From contig CM034233.1 of NCBI GenBank assembly GCA_019916065.1, forward strand, positions 44,952,173-45,016,172: a stretch of 64,000 bases of DNA. Reading direction: 5' to 3'. This document shows, in pieces, positions 32,841 through 45,300 of the stretch. The notes beneath the pieces were generated by a model. That model was given only the letters and a program-made list of their open reading frames with translations. It did no database searches and was not told where the DNA came from. This DNA comes from Vitellaria paradoxa (Eukaryota; Streptophyta; Magnoliopsida; Ericales; Sapotaceae). How positions within the stretch are numbered: the first letter of the stretch is position 1; the number at the start of each line of letters is the position of its first letter. Position numbers and translations under genes: made by a program.

Positions 32841-34454
32841 CCCTATGTTACTGGCATTTGTCTCTACAATCTTGTACCACGAAGGCTTAACAAGATTGAG
32901 ACAAGGTAGGCTTATGACCTTACCTTTAATAGTCTTAATAGCCCGAGTATGATCCTTAGTCCATGGACTATCAGTCTTCCTTTAAGAGAGGTGACTGTAA
33001 AGGATAACAGCATCAACCGCCAAATCCTTATAGTAATCCGAAACATAATTCAGACTACCAAGGAAATGTTGTAACATTTTAAAATCGGTTATTTCTTCAG
33101 GGAACTTGGAAGCAAATTCAATGCTTCAAGAAATTGGTTGAATGGTCCCCTATTGGATCGTATGACCCAAAAAACGAATCGAGGTTTGAAAAAGTTTCAT
33201 TTTTGGTTGGCTTATGACCAAACCATTAATTGTGATGATCTCCTTGAAGGTTTTCAAGTGTTTAAAATGTTCCTCAAGGGTTTTGGAAAAAACCAAAATA
33301 TCATCAATGTAAACTAAAATGTATTTGATGAAAGGATTGAAAATATCATTCAAAATTTTTTGAAATTCTGATGAGGCATTTTTCAATCCGAATGGCATAA
33401 CATTCCATTCATAGTGCCCAAAAGGTACTGTGAACGCTATTTTGTAGTGATCATTTTCGGAAATCAAAATCTGCCAGTACCTTGATTTTAAATCAAATTT
33501 GGAAAATATATTTGCCTCATGCAGACGTGAAAGTAAATCTTTTTTATTTGGAATGGGGTATCGAATCCATTTCAACACCCGATTGAGAGGTTTGTAGTTG
33601 ATAACCAACCTAGGAACCCCTCGTTCCTTTTCGGCGGCATTGTTCACATAGAACTCCATGCAACTCCATGGAGAGCTGGAGGGTCTTATTAACCCTTTGG
33701 TAAGTAAAGAATCAATTTCTTTCTTGCACAGTTCTAAATATTCCTAATTCATTTGGCATGGTCGTGCTTTTGTAGGAATAATTTTTTCATGAAAATTCTC
33801 TTTGTAAGGAAGAGTGACCATGTGTCTCTTTTGATTCCAAAATGCATTAGGAACATTAGAACAAACTTCTTTGTGAAAAGATTTTTCAATTTCAAAAACC
33901 TTTTCTTTGAAAAAAGGTTAAGAGAGTTTTTGGCTTATGACCAGAGAACCAATTTCCTTTTTTAAAAAAGCAATTTGTTGTTCTTTTAGGAAAACTTGTT
34001 TTACTTCATTGAGAAGTAAGGTATGAGGATTAGTGATAGAATGCAATGTTATGCTCTTACCACTATATGTTCCTATGATTCCTTGCGAGTCGATGCATGT
34101 TATAGGTATGATACTTCTTATAAAAAGAGTGCCTAGTATGACATACTGAGAAAGATTTTTAACAAGCAAAAATGATGTGGGTATGCAGCTATGATCTACA
34201 CACACATCTACTTGGGAAAGCTTATAGCTAACTTGCAGCTTGCTATTTGAGGCAGAAGAGAGGGTCTGAGTAGTTTTTTCAAAAAACTGGGTAGGGATTA
34301 AGCCCTCATTTATGCAATTTAGATCTGCACTGCTGTCTACCAAGGCGGTTAGACTATCTAGAACTAGGGTCTTATTTACCACTAGCTTAATTTGGATGTA
34401 CCATTTTTGAATGGTAACCTTTAAGGTATTGACCACATAAGACTCATCTACCAC
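32840..34454 (-). pseudogene. Pararetrovirus protease, reverse transcriptase and RNase H start
   Basis: One frame carries all three domains with several stops (for example at 33918 and 33150). The protease (about 34400-33920) has LTALVDSSADLNCINEG, with the active-site triplet altered to DSS. The RT (33659-33150) is well kept: PRLVINYKPLN, FSKFDLKSRYWQI, FTVPFGHYEWNVMPFGLKNA and the catalytic YIDDILVFS. Past the stop at 33150 the connection reads FKMLQHFLGSLNYVSDYYK, and RNase H starts with NASNIGYGGVL. It breaks off near 32840, so most of RNase H is missing. The RT copies viral RNA into DNA. Confidence 0.85.
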
Positions 34455-34599
34455 TTGATTAGAAGAGCTTGATTGTGATTCTAAGTGGTCAATCCTAGAT
34501 TTTAAACTAGAGGATTCTAGTTTTAAGAGGCCTATTTCCTCTTTAAGGGTTGTAATCTCATGCTATAGATCTGTCAGGGTGACTGGTTTACTAAAATGT

Positions 34600-35311
34600 T
34601 TAAGTGACATTCGTCAGTAAACTTCTTACATGGAATACATGTCTACTTTAGCAACAGGTTTAGGAGATTCAGAAGTTCTAAACATTTTCCTAAAACTTTC
34701 CTTCTAAGTTCAGGGTCCGGAATTCCATTAGTGAGATCTAACAGTTCCTCCTGGATTTGAGTGAGGACATTGATCCTCAAGCATTGCATTTCAGCTAATG
34801 CTTTAACATAGTCACTAAGAGATTTACAGTGACATGGAGATTGGGGAGGCGAACTTGTGGAAGTATCACTGGCAATATCTGAATATAAAATTGGATCATC
34901 TTCAATGCCAAAATCCCCTTCATCCTCTGTGGGAGGATGTGAACGTAGGACTAACTTAAATATAGCCTGCTGTGTGTCGGTATCAAGATGAAGATCTTGA
35001 ATCTTCTTCTAAAGACAACATTTGTCAGCAAAGTGGCCTTCCTTACCACATTTCCAACATCGAAGTTTAGGAAGAGGTTTTCTACGTTTAAATGGAGAAG
35101 GTTTCTTCCTAAAAAAGGTAAGAGAAGGTTTCCTATAGGATTTCCTAGGCTTAGACCTAGTATGTCTAGTCCAATGAATCTTAGAGGGTTTAGGACTAAG
35201 TTTATGGTCAAAGGCGAATTGGTCACAAAAATCACCTAATTCCTTTCGTTCCGACAATTGCTGCCGTTTGATTTGGGATTTAAGCTTAATGTCATTACAT
35301 AAAGCTAATCT
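34600..35311 (-). pseudogene. Pararetrovirus coat protein C-terminus with CCHC zinc knuckle, second copy
   Basis: The frame from 35257 reads SERKELGDFCDQFAFDHKL, a basic Arg/Lys-rich stretch, and CWKCGKEGHFADKC, a complete C-x2-C-x4-H-x4-C zinc knuckle (about 35066-35025). A stop follows at 35009. Beyond a frame change, an acidic tail with Pro/Ser continues (EDEGDFGIEDDPIL region), followed by a helical segment to about 34600. The right end at 35311 abuts the minisatellite. It duplicates 29937-30140, so more than one genome length was integrated. The knuckle probably binds viral nucleic acid. Confidence 0.8.
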
Positions 35312-35900
35312 TTTTGAAGTCTTGTGTCTATCATAAAACTCAGAGTCAACCTTGGAGTTAATACTCCCCTTCCAAAATCTTATGTCTACTATAGGATATA
35401 GAGATGAACTCAGAGTTAATACTCCCCTTTTGAAGTCTTATGTCTATCATGAGACTTAAGAGTCAACCTCAAAGTTACTACTCCCCTTCTAAAGTCTTGT
35501 GTCTATCATGAGACTTAGAGTCAGCGTCAAAATTTTTACTCCCCTTTTAATGTCTTATGTCTACCATAGGATTCAGAGTCAACCTTGGAGTTTTTACTCC
35601 CCATCCAAAGTCTTGTGTCTATTAGGAGAGTTAGAGTCAACCTTGGAGTCTTTACTCCCCTTTTGAAGTCTTGTGCTTACCATAGGATTCAGAGTCAACC
35701 TTAGAGTTTTTTACTTCCCTTCTGAAGTCTTATGCCAACCATAGGATTCAGAGTAAACCTCAGAGTTAGTATTGCCCTTCTAAAGTCTTATTTCTATTAC
35801 AAGACTTAGAGTCAAGCCTCAAAGTTTGTACCCCCTTCTGAAGTTTTATCTCCACCATAAGACTTAGAGTCAGCCTAGAAGTTCGTATTCCCATTCTAAA
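35312..35900 (+). repeat. Tat-like 3' UTR minisatellite, about 60 bp, about ten units
   Basis: The same unit as 29370-29700: gaagtcttgtgtctatcata, agactcagagtcaacctcgg, agttaatactccccttc. Units vary by substitutions and small length changes. No coding potential. Confidence 0.8.
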
Positions 35901-36458
35901 ATCTTGTCTAAATGTTAAATTCAAAAACCAACCTAGGAGTGAGGCTCTTCGCTTTGCCAAGAGTAGATGGAGCGAAGCTCTTTATCATTCCAGATAGAGC
36001 GAAGCTAATGCAAGGCACAAGATCTAATATTAATCCAGGAGTGAAGCTTCTTACATTAGCAAACCAGATAGAGTAAGACTCCTCTTCTGACCAAATCCAA
36101 TGGAGCAAAGCTCTTTATCTTACTTAGCTAGACAAAACGAGACTTAAAGGTAGGCTCCTTGCCTTACCAAACTAGATAAAGCAAACCTTAAATCTAGTGT
36201 GAGGCATAAGATTAATCAAATGGAGAGCACAACTCATCTATCAGTCTAAGACTAAAGCTCATTTTTCCAAAGATAAGTGTGAGGCACAATTGCATCCCCA
36301 TCTTTGAAGAAGGCAACTACTGTAGTTGTTCAAGTGCGAAGCTTCAACCAAGCTACAACGTTGTTTCCATCTTTGATTCAACATGCAAGGAGGCAAAATC
36401 AGTTGTCTCTTTTTCATTTTCTACCATAGATAAGCTAAGGTAGAAAAAGAAGGGTAGT
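35901..36458 (+). repeat. Tat-like 3' UTR end with polypurine tract
   Basis: Degenerate gagcgaagctcttta words give way near 36240 to unique sequence. Just before the X LTR comes a purine-rich run, ggtagaaaaagaagggtagt (36440-36458), the probable polypurine tract. This links the repeat arrays to the X LTR as the 3' UTR of one element. Confidence 0.6.
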
Positions 36459-37682
36459 TGTAGATAACCCAAATTTGTTTCCTTACTTAAACTTTGCAAT
36501 ATTTAATGCTTTTAGTTGAATTTTGCTCTATTTATTAACTTTCCTTGATCATAGGATATGTCAAAGCGTCGAAATTCAACAAAGAATGAACAATCAACAA
36601 ATGACGATTGTACCCCTAGAGATAGGGAGGAAGTCAAGCTAAAGGACTAGATCAAGGCATAAGGCCACCAGACTAGACAAGCATGTCCAAGACACCAAAC
36701 AGACAACTCCAATATCTACAGAAGAGCTAGAATCAAGGGTCAATTTGTTTAGAAGTCAAGAATGGCCTCTACTGACACACCTAAAGATTGGTATCGACTA
36801 GATTGTCTAGATCAAGCTACAAGGGTACAAAAATATAAATGAATTCTCAAGACATGTCATAGAACATAAAACATAGATTAGAGTAGCCAAAGGGTCCCTC
36901 CGGAGGTCATCTAGGTTCCACGGAGACAAAATGGCTCCTCCTGGCAAAAAGGAAGCTACTTGTGCCCTAGACACAATTTGAGCACCCAAACAATGTCAAA
37001 ATGCCTTCAAATTGCACATGAATATCAAGGTTTCATTCCCTGAGGTAATGACATAGCTAAGTCTAGTTAAGTTAAAGCTTAGGAGGTCCCTCTATAGCTT
37101 CGATTACAAAATTTGCTAATCATTTATAAATTCATAAAAGTGTCCTAGAGTCCAGCCGATGGCATTTTTGGATTCCATATGCCCAAAAATGGAAGGACAA
37201 GTTAGCTTGGTGGTGCCTCTAAATGCCAGGACAAAGGATTGGCTTACCTTGCTTCCGTTTCACCCAGTTTTGGAGTAGCAATTTTCAAACAGACCCAACC
37301 AAAAGCTCTCGAAAACTATGCCAAACATCTTAGAATTGCTTGAACCCATTAGGGAAAAACCTGAACTTTACTGAACATGGCTTCAGCTTGGAGCTCCAGT
37401 CAAATGGCCTAAAAATTAAGCGTAGCAGCCATTTTGCATGCTAATTAGTCTTATGGCAAGTTATCTAGCCTACCTTGGTAGGAAGTTTTGCCCGACTTGT
37501 TTTGTGATTCTAATTGCCCATAGCACTATGCAAATATGTTTGCTCCACTAGGTAAAATTGATTGCCAAGCGGCCCTGACAAAGAGTTCTGCCTGTTTTGT
37601 CAAGTAAATTTGTTCACTTAATGAAACAAGCAATTCTTTTCACCCATTAGAATAGGCAAAACCTTTGTTTAGCCAAAAATCC

Positions 37683-37692
37683 TATAAATAGG
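37683..37692 (+). promoter_or_regulatory. TATA box of X LTR
   Basis: The sequence tataaatagg is followed by ggcctcccctttcttatt, a classic plant TATA box with pyrimidine-rich start region. It marks the U3/R boundary about 1.2 kb into the LTR. Confidence 0.6.
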
Positions 37693-37984
37693 GGCCTCCC
37701 CTTTCTTATTTTCTCATTCCACACTCGATGCTTAAAGCTCTTAAGTCCAGAGTTTCTCTTTCTAAAAAAGCTCGCATAGGTAAAATTTTCTTCTCTATCA
37801 AGAAAATTTTTATTTGATTGTTTAATTCAATATGTTTGCATGATTAAGATAGAATAATTTTAACTTTATAATAAAAATTATTTGTCAATGAAAGGTATCC
37901 AGATCATATCTTAAGTTCAAGCCAAACTTGACACATGATATTAATCGGATTTACTCGAGACAATTTTGTAAAATCCTGACATCA

Positions 37985-38335
37985 TACATGCAACATGCCT
38001 GTATCATATTACCATGCCATATCATGTCATAATATCATTCTACCACACCATGCCATGCCATAATTCCATGTTTGCCATGTCATAACATCACATTACCATA
38101 CTAAGCTATGCTGGGCATCATATTTACCATGCTATGTCATCCTTATCATATTATGCTGTGTCATTATCGTACTGCACCAAGTTACCATATCATATCATCA
38201 TACTATGCCATGATAACATGTCATATTATGAAGTTATTCCATGCTACCATGCTCATCCATCATCCCACATCATGATATAATATGCTAGGACATCGTTTAC
38301 CATGATAGCACATGTAGGGACATGCTATGCACTAT
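37985..38335 (+). repeat. CATG/CATR-rich degenerate short repeat
   Basis: Repeated words like ccatgccatgtcatatc and taccatgctatgtcat occur with a loose period of 10-25 bp. The same block is at 41505-41797 in the next X copy. ORFs inside it (for example at 41506) are made of this repeat. Confidence 0.65.
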
Positions 38336-40589
38336 GCCTTGACATGATTGTACATACCTTGACATTCTAAAACACATTCAAACATATAAATACACACCTA
38401 TTACGGTTAACACAGATTTAGAAATCAAATGTTTATGAATTCAGAGCATTCACCTGAGTGAGCGAGGCTCTAGAAACTGGGAATGAGTTAAGATTGGCAA
38501 GGCTGATAATTTTTAAGTCATAATTTGCCTTAGACATATCTAACATGCATCTTTAAATTGTCATCCACGATAGAATATAAATTGTCAGCACATTCAATAT
38601 GCCCCTAACATACCTGATCATACTAATTGCATCACATTAGTTTTTTAAGCACATAGACCCTGATCATTATAACTAGGAACTGGGCTCTCGATCTGAGTTG
38701 AGTTCCTTTCCTAAACGTTAGGCACTCAGTCACATAGACAAGGTGTATACTCGGAGCTAGGCTCATTTCCATAGTTATCTATGATGCATTAATAGTCTCT
38801 TCCTTTAGAGTTGAACTCCCAAATAGAGTGAAACTTTGTCTCCAGTTTTATGTAAGACACTAACTATTTTCTTGTCTAGAGCTTAACTCCTTTCTATAGT
38901 TATATGCGAGGTCCTAACTATTCTTCCTCACTTGGGGTAGGGCTCCTTTCCTTCCCTAGTTAGGCACCAGATGCTAACTACTTTTGTCATCTTGAGTGAG
39001 ACTCTATTTCCCACTTATGTGTAAGGCACTAACTATCTCTTATCTTTTGGAGCAAAGCTCCTTTACCTAGTTATCATCTCCCAGTGATGCACTAGGCCCT
39101 AGTTGTCTCTACCCTTGGAGTTAGGCTTCTTTCCCTAGTTAACCATTTCCCAGTTATGTGCTAGGTGCTAACTTTTCTTTTAATTTATAATGGGGTTCCT
39201 TTTCCCAGTTAAGCACGAGGTGCTAACTATCTTTTATCATCTAGAGCAGCTCTTTTCCTAAGTTACGCGCCAAGCGCTAATTTTCATTTTAGTCTTTGAG
39301 CAAGAACTCTTTCTTTCCCTCATCCCATTTTTGTAGCAAGGCTCTTTCACACATAGCATTGACCCTATTGGTCACCCTCTTAGACACTTAGCCTACCTTG
39401 GCTAATAATGAGGCTCACTATGCTTAAGGCCAATTAGTTTGCCATCCATGGCATTCTAGTCACACTTACATCTATGCATATATATAATATATCACATCTG
39501 CATGAGACGCTGTAACCAAAGCTACATAGACCTAATCTTTTTTAGGATATGTAAGTAGCTCAGTAGATAGCTCGAGTCTAGTCACCCCAGTCTTCATGGA
39601 CCATCAGTGTGAGGTGCTAACTTAAAGCTAGTCTCTTGCATTTATCATGTAGTTTAGACCATAGATATGAGCTACAGTGACCTAATCCCTTAGCAGGATA
39701 TATAGGTTATTCGATTAGATAGCTTGAGTGCAGTTTCCACAGTCTTTATAGACCAATTGTGCGAGGAGCCAATTTAGGCTTAGAGCTAGGTTCTTAAATT
39801 TGTATACCAGTTTGCATCTTATGAACATGTAGTTTGGACCACTTTTGGCCTAAATTATATCGACCTTATCCCTTTATAAGGTACGTAGTAGCTTAAGCAC
39901 ATAAACTTGGTCATTATCTTTCAATTTACACTACTTCCCAACATGCGCACTCATGTATAAGGACTACATAAGTCCCTACACCTAATTCCATATAGATTCC
40001 CTATTCAAATCTCATTCCCATTCATAAACAAAGATTTTAACTTGCATTTAGAGTCAAACTAGCATATAAGAATCCCTTAGGTGCATCAATGTCACTTAGG
40101 TTGACAATACACTACACTTGCATACACGAGTTAGGCTTAGCCTCTTTTGCATTTTATACATTATATGCATTTAGGGTTGTATTGCTATAATCATCATAAA
40201 CTAGAGTATTTTATTATGAGATCATAACTATAATAAGGGGAAAAGGACTGTGGATATCCCGAGGTATCCAGGCGTAATGGTTTATGTGTGTAATTGAACA
40301 CCAAACCCATTCTCTTTTATTTCACCGACTAGTCGGGAGTCACTACAAAAGGCCATTTATTGCATCTTTCAAAAATAAAATTAAAACATTTTAAATCATA
40401 ATCAAAACTTGGGTTTCGCGACTCACCTATTTTGAAAGTGTCAGGTGATGGCTCTTAGTCTCTGTAATCAAGGTTCTATTCCAAAATAAAATATAGTTTT
40501 TCACATTTGGGCAATCTTAGATGCACTATATCTTAGTAAAGACTCATAACCCATGCCCATCGGCCTGACATGTTTATCTAGTCACAACA

Positions 40590-41797
40590 CTTAGATTGGA
40601 TAAGAAAGCCACTAGACTGTACAAACATGTGCAAGATATCAAATGGACTACTCTAACCTCAATAAAAGGATTAAAATCCAAAATCAGGGGTTAATTCAGT
40701 CTAGAAGTCAAGAATAGCCTCTACCAACGCACCCAAAGGACGGTATCAACCAGAATGCCTAGATCAAGCCAAAAATGAAGATACATAATATCCCAAGACA
40801 TGCTAGAGGATATAAAGGTAGGTTTAGAATAACCAAAATACCATTTCATAGGTCATCTGGGCCTTGCCAACTCAGAATGACTCATACCGATAATAAAAGA
40901 GCTACTATCAAATTAGACACAATTTAAGCATCCAGATGAAGTCAAAATATCCTTAAATTTCACAAAAATATCAAAGTTATAATTCCTAAGGTAATGGCGT
41001 AGCTAGGTCTAGTCAAGTTAAACCTTAGGGGATCCTTGTATAGCCTTGACTTAAAAATTTGTTAATTATTTGTAAATTCATAAAAAGGCCCCAGAGTGCC
41101 ACTAATGGTATTTTTAGATTCCTTATAACCAAAAGGGTAGAAGGAACCATTCTAGTGGTGCCTTTAGGAGTCAAGTAAAAGAATTGGATGTTCTTTCCTC
41201 TGTTTCAACCCTTTTTGAAGTAGCAGTTTTCAAATAAGCCTAACTTGATCCTGAATAATCTAAATTGAACCAAAATTTGACCTAATTAGTTTAATTCTCT
41301 CCAAAAAGTGCTCATAAGGTCTCTAGAACTCCCATAAACTATCTAGAATAAAAGGTATTTGCATAATTAGAATATAATAATTTTAATTTTTTAAATAAAA
41401 TATTTTGTCAATAAAAGGTATTCAGATCATAATTCAAATTAAGGCTGGATTTGATAGGTGGTATTGACCATATTTATGTGAGAAAAGTTTTTTGAAATTT
41501 CAAACATGATATGTATATCTTGCCCACATCATACTACCTTGTCATATCATACCATAACACCATTCTACCATGCCTTGCCATGTCATATTGTCATACCATG
41601 TTATGTCATAACATCATATTACTATGCCAGGCTATACTGCATATTATATTTACCAAGCTATTTAAAAGCATTTCATTCTCATCCTATATCATGCTAATAT
41701 GCCATATTGCCATGCTATGCTTTGTTATGCCATGCAATGATCATGTTGTGCCATGCTAACTTGTCTTATCACCATCCCACATCATAACATAACATGC
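40590..41797 (+). repeat. X LTR (another copy), 5' part
   Basis: It runs from ttagattggataagaaagcc through the family landmarks (accaacgcacccaaagg, gcgtagctaggtctagtc, the CATG block). Athila B interrupts it at about 41798. Its start matches a point about 170 bases into the LTR, so the preceding 36459-40589 LTR, or its parent element, was inserted within it. Confidence 0.6.
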
Positions 41798-42595
41798 CTC
41801 GCGTGGACCCTAATTTTCTATTGGCATTGTGTTTGACTCACGAGGCCATGATAGATACAGAACACATAGAGAATATATTGAATTAATTAAATTCTCAATC
41901 CCCTATGTCCACACAAGTTCAGTGGCCCACTTCTAATGACAAAAATTTAAATAGTAAACCAAAGTGAATGGGTCATGTGATAGTCTAGGTGACCATACAA
42001 CATCCATACTAGAGGGGTCCATTTGCACAAATTTTGAACATAAATTGATAAGGAAACATTTGAAATTGATTGAGTTAAAAATGAACAAAAATTTTTGTGG
42101 TCCAGGAGACCCACGTATCCAAGTGATGACTCATGGTGTAGATGGTGTTGAAAGAGTGATGAAATTCACTTAAAATGATCAATTTCCATCTACCTATTGT
42201 TTGAAATCCAAAATGGGATTCCAACTTGGGGAAGCCTGAATGTGGAGGATTCTCAAACTATGAGAGGTGGAATCAGAAGGAAAATGAGAGGGTTGTGAAA
42301 TTTTTGAAGTTAAAATGGTCGATTGGGCTGTTTAAAGAGTAACATGGTCCGATCCACCCGCGGGGTGTCCGGACCACAGAAAGTTTAGCCCTCATTTTTT
42401 TCACAAAAAACACATTATGGTCCGGACCATTGGTCCTAGGGTTCTGGACCATAGAACTAGCTATTTGGATTTTTTTTATTTATTCAAAAGCCAAAAATGA
42501 CTCAAACTCATAATTGAAAACCTAAAACAAAGTAAAAATTAAATTCTACCCTAACCCTAAATATGGTACAATTACAACATTTTGCTAATCCTAGA
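41798..42595 (-). other. Post-integrase spacer of Athila B
   Basis: It matches the spacer of A: ctatgtccacacaagttcag at 41903 corresponds to 20850. It holds a GTCCGGAC cluster at 42350-42452 (tggtccgatcc, ggtgtccggaccac, ggtccggacc). A 69-codon + strand ORF (41964) is chance. The first 100 bases do not match A. Confidence 0.6.
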
Positions 42596-43930
42596 TTACT
42601 CGTAGGGTGGAGGATCTAGAAGATCCCATGATTCAACCAAACCAATGAAATTTTCTAAATAGGGTTTAAGATGCTCATTAACTTTAAATCCATTCCTATT
42701 TTTTAGGTTTGCTATTTCAACTAGCCCATGTTCAGAAACATGTTTCATGATAAATGGGCCAGACCACTTGGATTGCAATTTGCCAGGAAATAAATGAAGT
42801 CGTGACTGATAAAGGAGTACTTTCTGACCCTTATGAAGGAAATGTCTTGTAATATGTTGGTCATGTACTTTCTTCATCTTTTCTTTGGAAATTGGAGCAT
42901 TCTTATAGGCATCATTTCTTAATTCCTCTATTTCTGCAATCTGAAGTATACGGTGAAGCCCGGCCTCATCAATATTAGAGTTGAATTGTTTAATGGCCCA
43001 ATATGCCTTATGTTCTAATTCGATAGTAAATGGCATGGCTTTCCATAAACTAATCTATATGGTGACATCCTTAGGGTTGTTTTATAAGTTGTACGATATG
43101 CCCATAAGGAGTCAACCAATCATAGTAACCAGTCCTTATGATTAGGGTTAATTGTTTTCTCAAGAATGTGTTTTGTCTCCCTATAAGCAATTGCTACTTG
43201 GCCATTTATCTGTGGGTGGTAAGATGTACCAACTTTATGAACTACACCATATTTGAGCAATAGTGTTCCCACAGGATGATTACAGAAGTGTTTTCCCCTT
43301 TCACTAATAATTGCTCAAGGTACTCTAAAACGTGAGAAAATATTCTCGTGAAGGAATTTAAGCATGACTTTGTGATCGTTAGTTCTAACGGCAATTGCTT
43401 CAACCCATTGAGACACATAATCAACCCCTACGAAAATATATTCATACCCACATGAAATTGGCAAAGGACCCATGAAATCTATTCCCTAAGAATCAAACAC
43501 CTCTAAAATAAGAATAAGGGATAAGGGCATCATGTTTTTACGTGTTAAACTCCCCAAGTGTTGGCATCTATCACATATGGTGCAAAAATGATGAACATCT
43601 TTAAACAACGAAGGCCAATAGAATCTAGTTTAAAAGATTTTCATTGCTGTTCTTTTTTTTTTTTTTTGGAAAAATGACCACCACAAGCTTGGGTATGGCA
43701 GAACTCAAGTATGCTAGGCACTTCCCACTCAGGGATACAATGTCTCATCACTTGATCGGGGCAATACTTGAAAAAGTAGGGATCATACCAAAAGAAAATT
43801 CTAACATTTCTTAAGAATTTCTTTTATCTTTATAACTCCATTCATTTGGGATTTTTCTTGTCACTAAGTAGTTAGCAATATCAGCATACCAAGGAGCATT
43901 GGAGGATGTTATTGCTTCTATGTTAAACAA
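42596..43930 (-). pseudogene. Athila B integrase
   Basis: The C-terminal part is open from 43036 to 42596: [61 protein letters not shown], ending DPPPYE and TAA. Upstream the core and zinc-binding regions are present in several frames (for example at 43424-43242), with stops. A run of about 17 T at 43642-43658 interrupts the zinc-binding part. The C-terminus is better preserved than in A and shows what A has lost there. Not functional. Confidence 0.75.
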
Positions 43931-45300
43931 TTATTCATCTGGGAAGCTATCATTTATTTAAGTTTCATCATTTGGGTAAGCTTCTACTGGTAAACATAAC
44001 AAGTGATCCGCTACTACATTCTCAGCACCTTTTTTATCTCTTATTTCATGGTCAAACTCTTACAAAAGTAAAATCCACCGGATTAACCGTGGTTTCGCCT
44101 CTTGCTTGGTCAACAGTTATTTAAGAGCTGAATGATCAGTGACTACTATAACTATTAAACCAATGAAATAAGAATGAAATTTCTCAAGGGCAAAGACAAC
44201 TGCTAGCAGCTTTTTTTCAGTTGTTGTCATGCAAAGTTTCACTTGCATAGTAAATAACATATGCCTTTTTATCTTTCCTTTGTTCTAGCACAGCTCCAAT
44301 GTCATGGTCACTTGCATCACACATAAATTCAAAGGGAAGTGACCAATTAGCAGGTTGAAGTATAGGAGCTATGGTTAAACAACCCTTGAGCTTATCAAAA
44401 GCTTTTTGACTTTGGGGAGTCCATTCAAATGGGGTATCTCACATCAATAATTGACACAAGGGCTTTGAGATTTCACTAAAAGATTGAATGAACCTTGGGT
44501 AAAACCAGTGTGCCCCAAAAATGACCGAATATCCTTCACAGATTAAGGATTGGGAAGTTTTTGAATCAGTTCTACCTTAGCTTGATCTACATGGATGCCT
44601 TCTTTAAATACTATATGCCCTAACACAATTCCTTGGGTGACTATAAAATGGCACATTTCCCAATTTAACACCAAGTTCTTTTCCTCATATCGTGTCAACA
44701 CTAGATCAAGGTTCTTTAGGCACTACTCAAATGGATCACAATAAACAGAGAAATCATCCATGAATACCTCGATAATTTTTTCTACCATTTCACTAAAAAT
44801 ACTAATCATGTAGCGCTGAAAGGTAGTAGGAGCATTACACAGGCCAAAGGGCAACCTCTTATATGCAAAGGTACCAAAAGGACAAGTAAAAGTGGTTCTA
44901 GCTTGATCCTCTAAGGCAACCTCTATTTGATTATAACCTAAATAGCCATCTAAAAAGCAATAATAAGCATGTCCAGCTACTCTTTCTAGAACTTGATCTA
45001 AGAATTGAAGAGGAAAGTGATCTTTCGTGTGACTTACATTAAGTTTTCTATAGTCAATGCACTCTCGCCAACCAGTTTGTATTCGAGTTGGAACCAACTC
45101 ATTATTCTCATTCCAAACCACTGTAACTCGTGATTTCTTAGGAACTACTTGTGTAGGACTCACCTATTTAGAATCAGAGATTAGATAAATTATTCTTACA
45201 TCTAGTAGTTTCAAAACTTTAGCTCTAACTACTTCTTTCATGTTTAAGTTGAGTTGTCTTTACATTTGACAAACTGGTTTGGCATCCTCTTTTAAGTATA
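43931..45300 (-). pseudogene. Athila B reverse transcriptase and RNase H
   Basis: The RT is open from 45163 to 44723: MSPTQVVPKKS, QTGWRECIDYRKLN, YYCFLDGYLGYNQIEVAL, TFTCPFGTFAYKRLPFGLCN, and the catalytic FMDDFSVY with both Asp present. Below 44723 the thumb and RNase H continue in changing frames to about 44030, with stops and small deletions. RNase H residues are only partly recognisable. Compared with A, the RT active site is intact but the flanks are worse. Confidence 0.8.

Larger units (their letters stand above)
29708..35311 (-). mobile_element. Endogenous pararetrovirus (Caulimoviridae), rearranged and defective
   Basis: On the minus strand, from high to low coordinates, it reads coat-protein C-terminus with zinc knuckle, protease, RT, truncated RNase H, a leader with a tRNA-Met-like primer site, movement protein, a coiled-coil region, and coat protein. 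This is a circularly permuted arrangement, as expected from integration of circular or concatemeric viral DNA. The coat-protein end is present at both sides (about 29937-30140 and 35085-35311), and an inverted piece lies at the left edge. There is no integrase and there are no LTRs, which separates it from Ty3/gypsy elements. The order movement-coat-protease-RT-RNase H fits petuvirus/florendovirus-like members. Stops, frameshifts and deletions occur throughout. It sits in the Tat 3' UTR minisatellite. Confidence 0.85.
36459..40589 (+). mobile_element. X LTR, longest copy (about 4.1 kb), probable 3' LTR of the Tat-like element
   Basis: It starts tgtagataacccaaatttg, a decayed form of the tgttgacaccccaattttg seen at 1815, and ends near tagtcacaaca (40589). 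It follows a polypurine tract, so it is the 3' LTR. A TATA box (tataaatagg) is at 37683-37692. Downstream lie a CATG-rich block (37990-38330), a minisatellite (38740-39340) and the gctacatagacct modules (39520-39890). LTRs of 4 kb or more are typical of Ogre/Tat elements; that assignment is inferred, because no pol of this element lies in the window. Confidence 0.6.

Noticed and set aside
32749..32952. 67-codon + strand ORF
   Set aside because: Covers the viral leader and RNase H remnant, antisense to the virus, with no homology seen.
41506..41759. Two overlapping His/Cys-rich ORFs
   Set aside because: Translations of the CATG-rich short repeat; the residue pattern comes from the repeat, not from a zinc protein.
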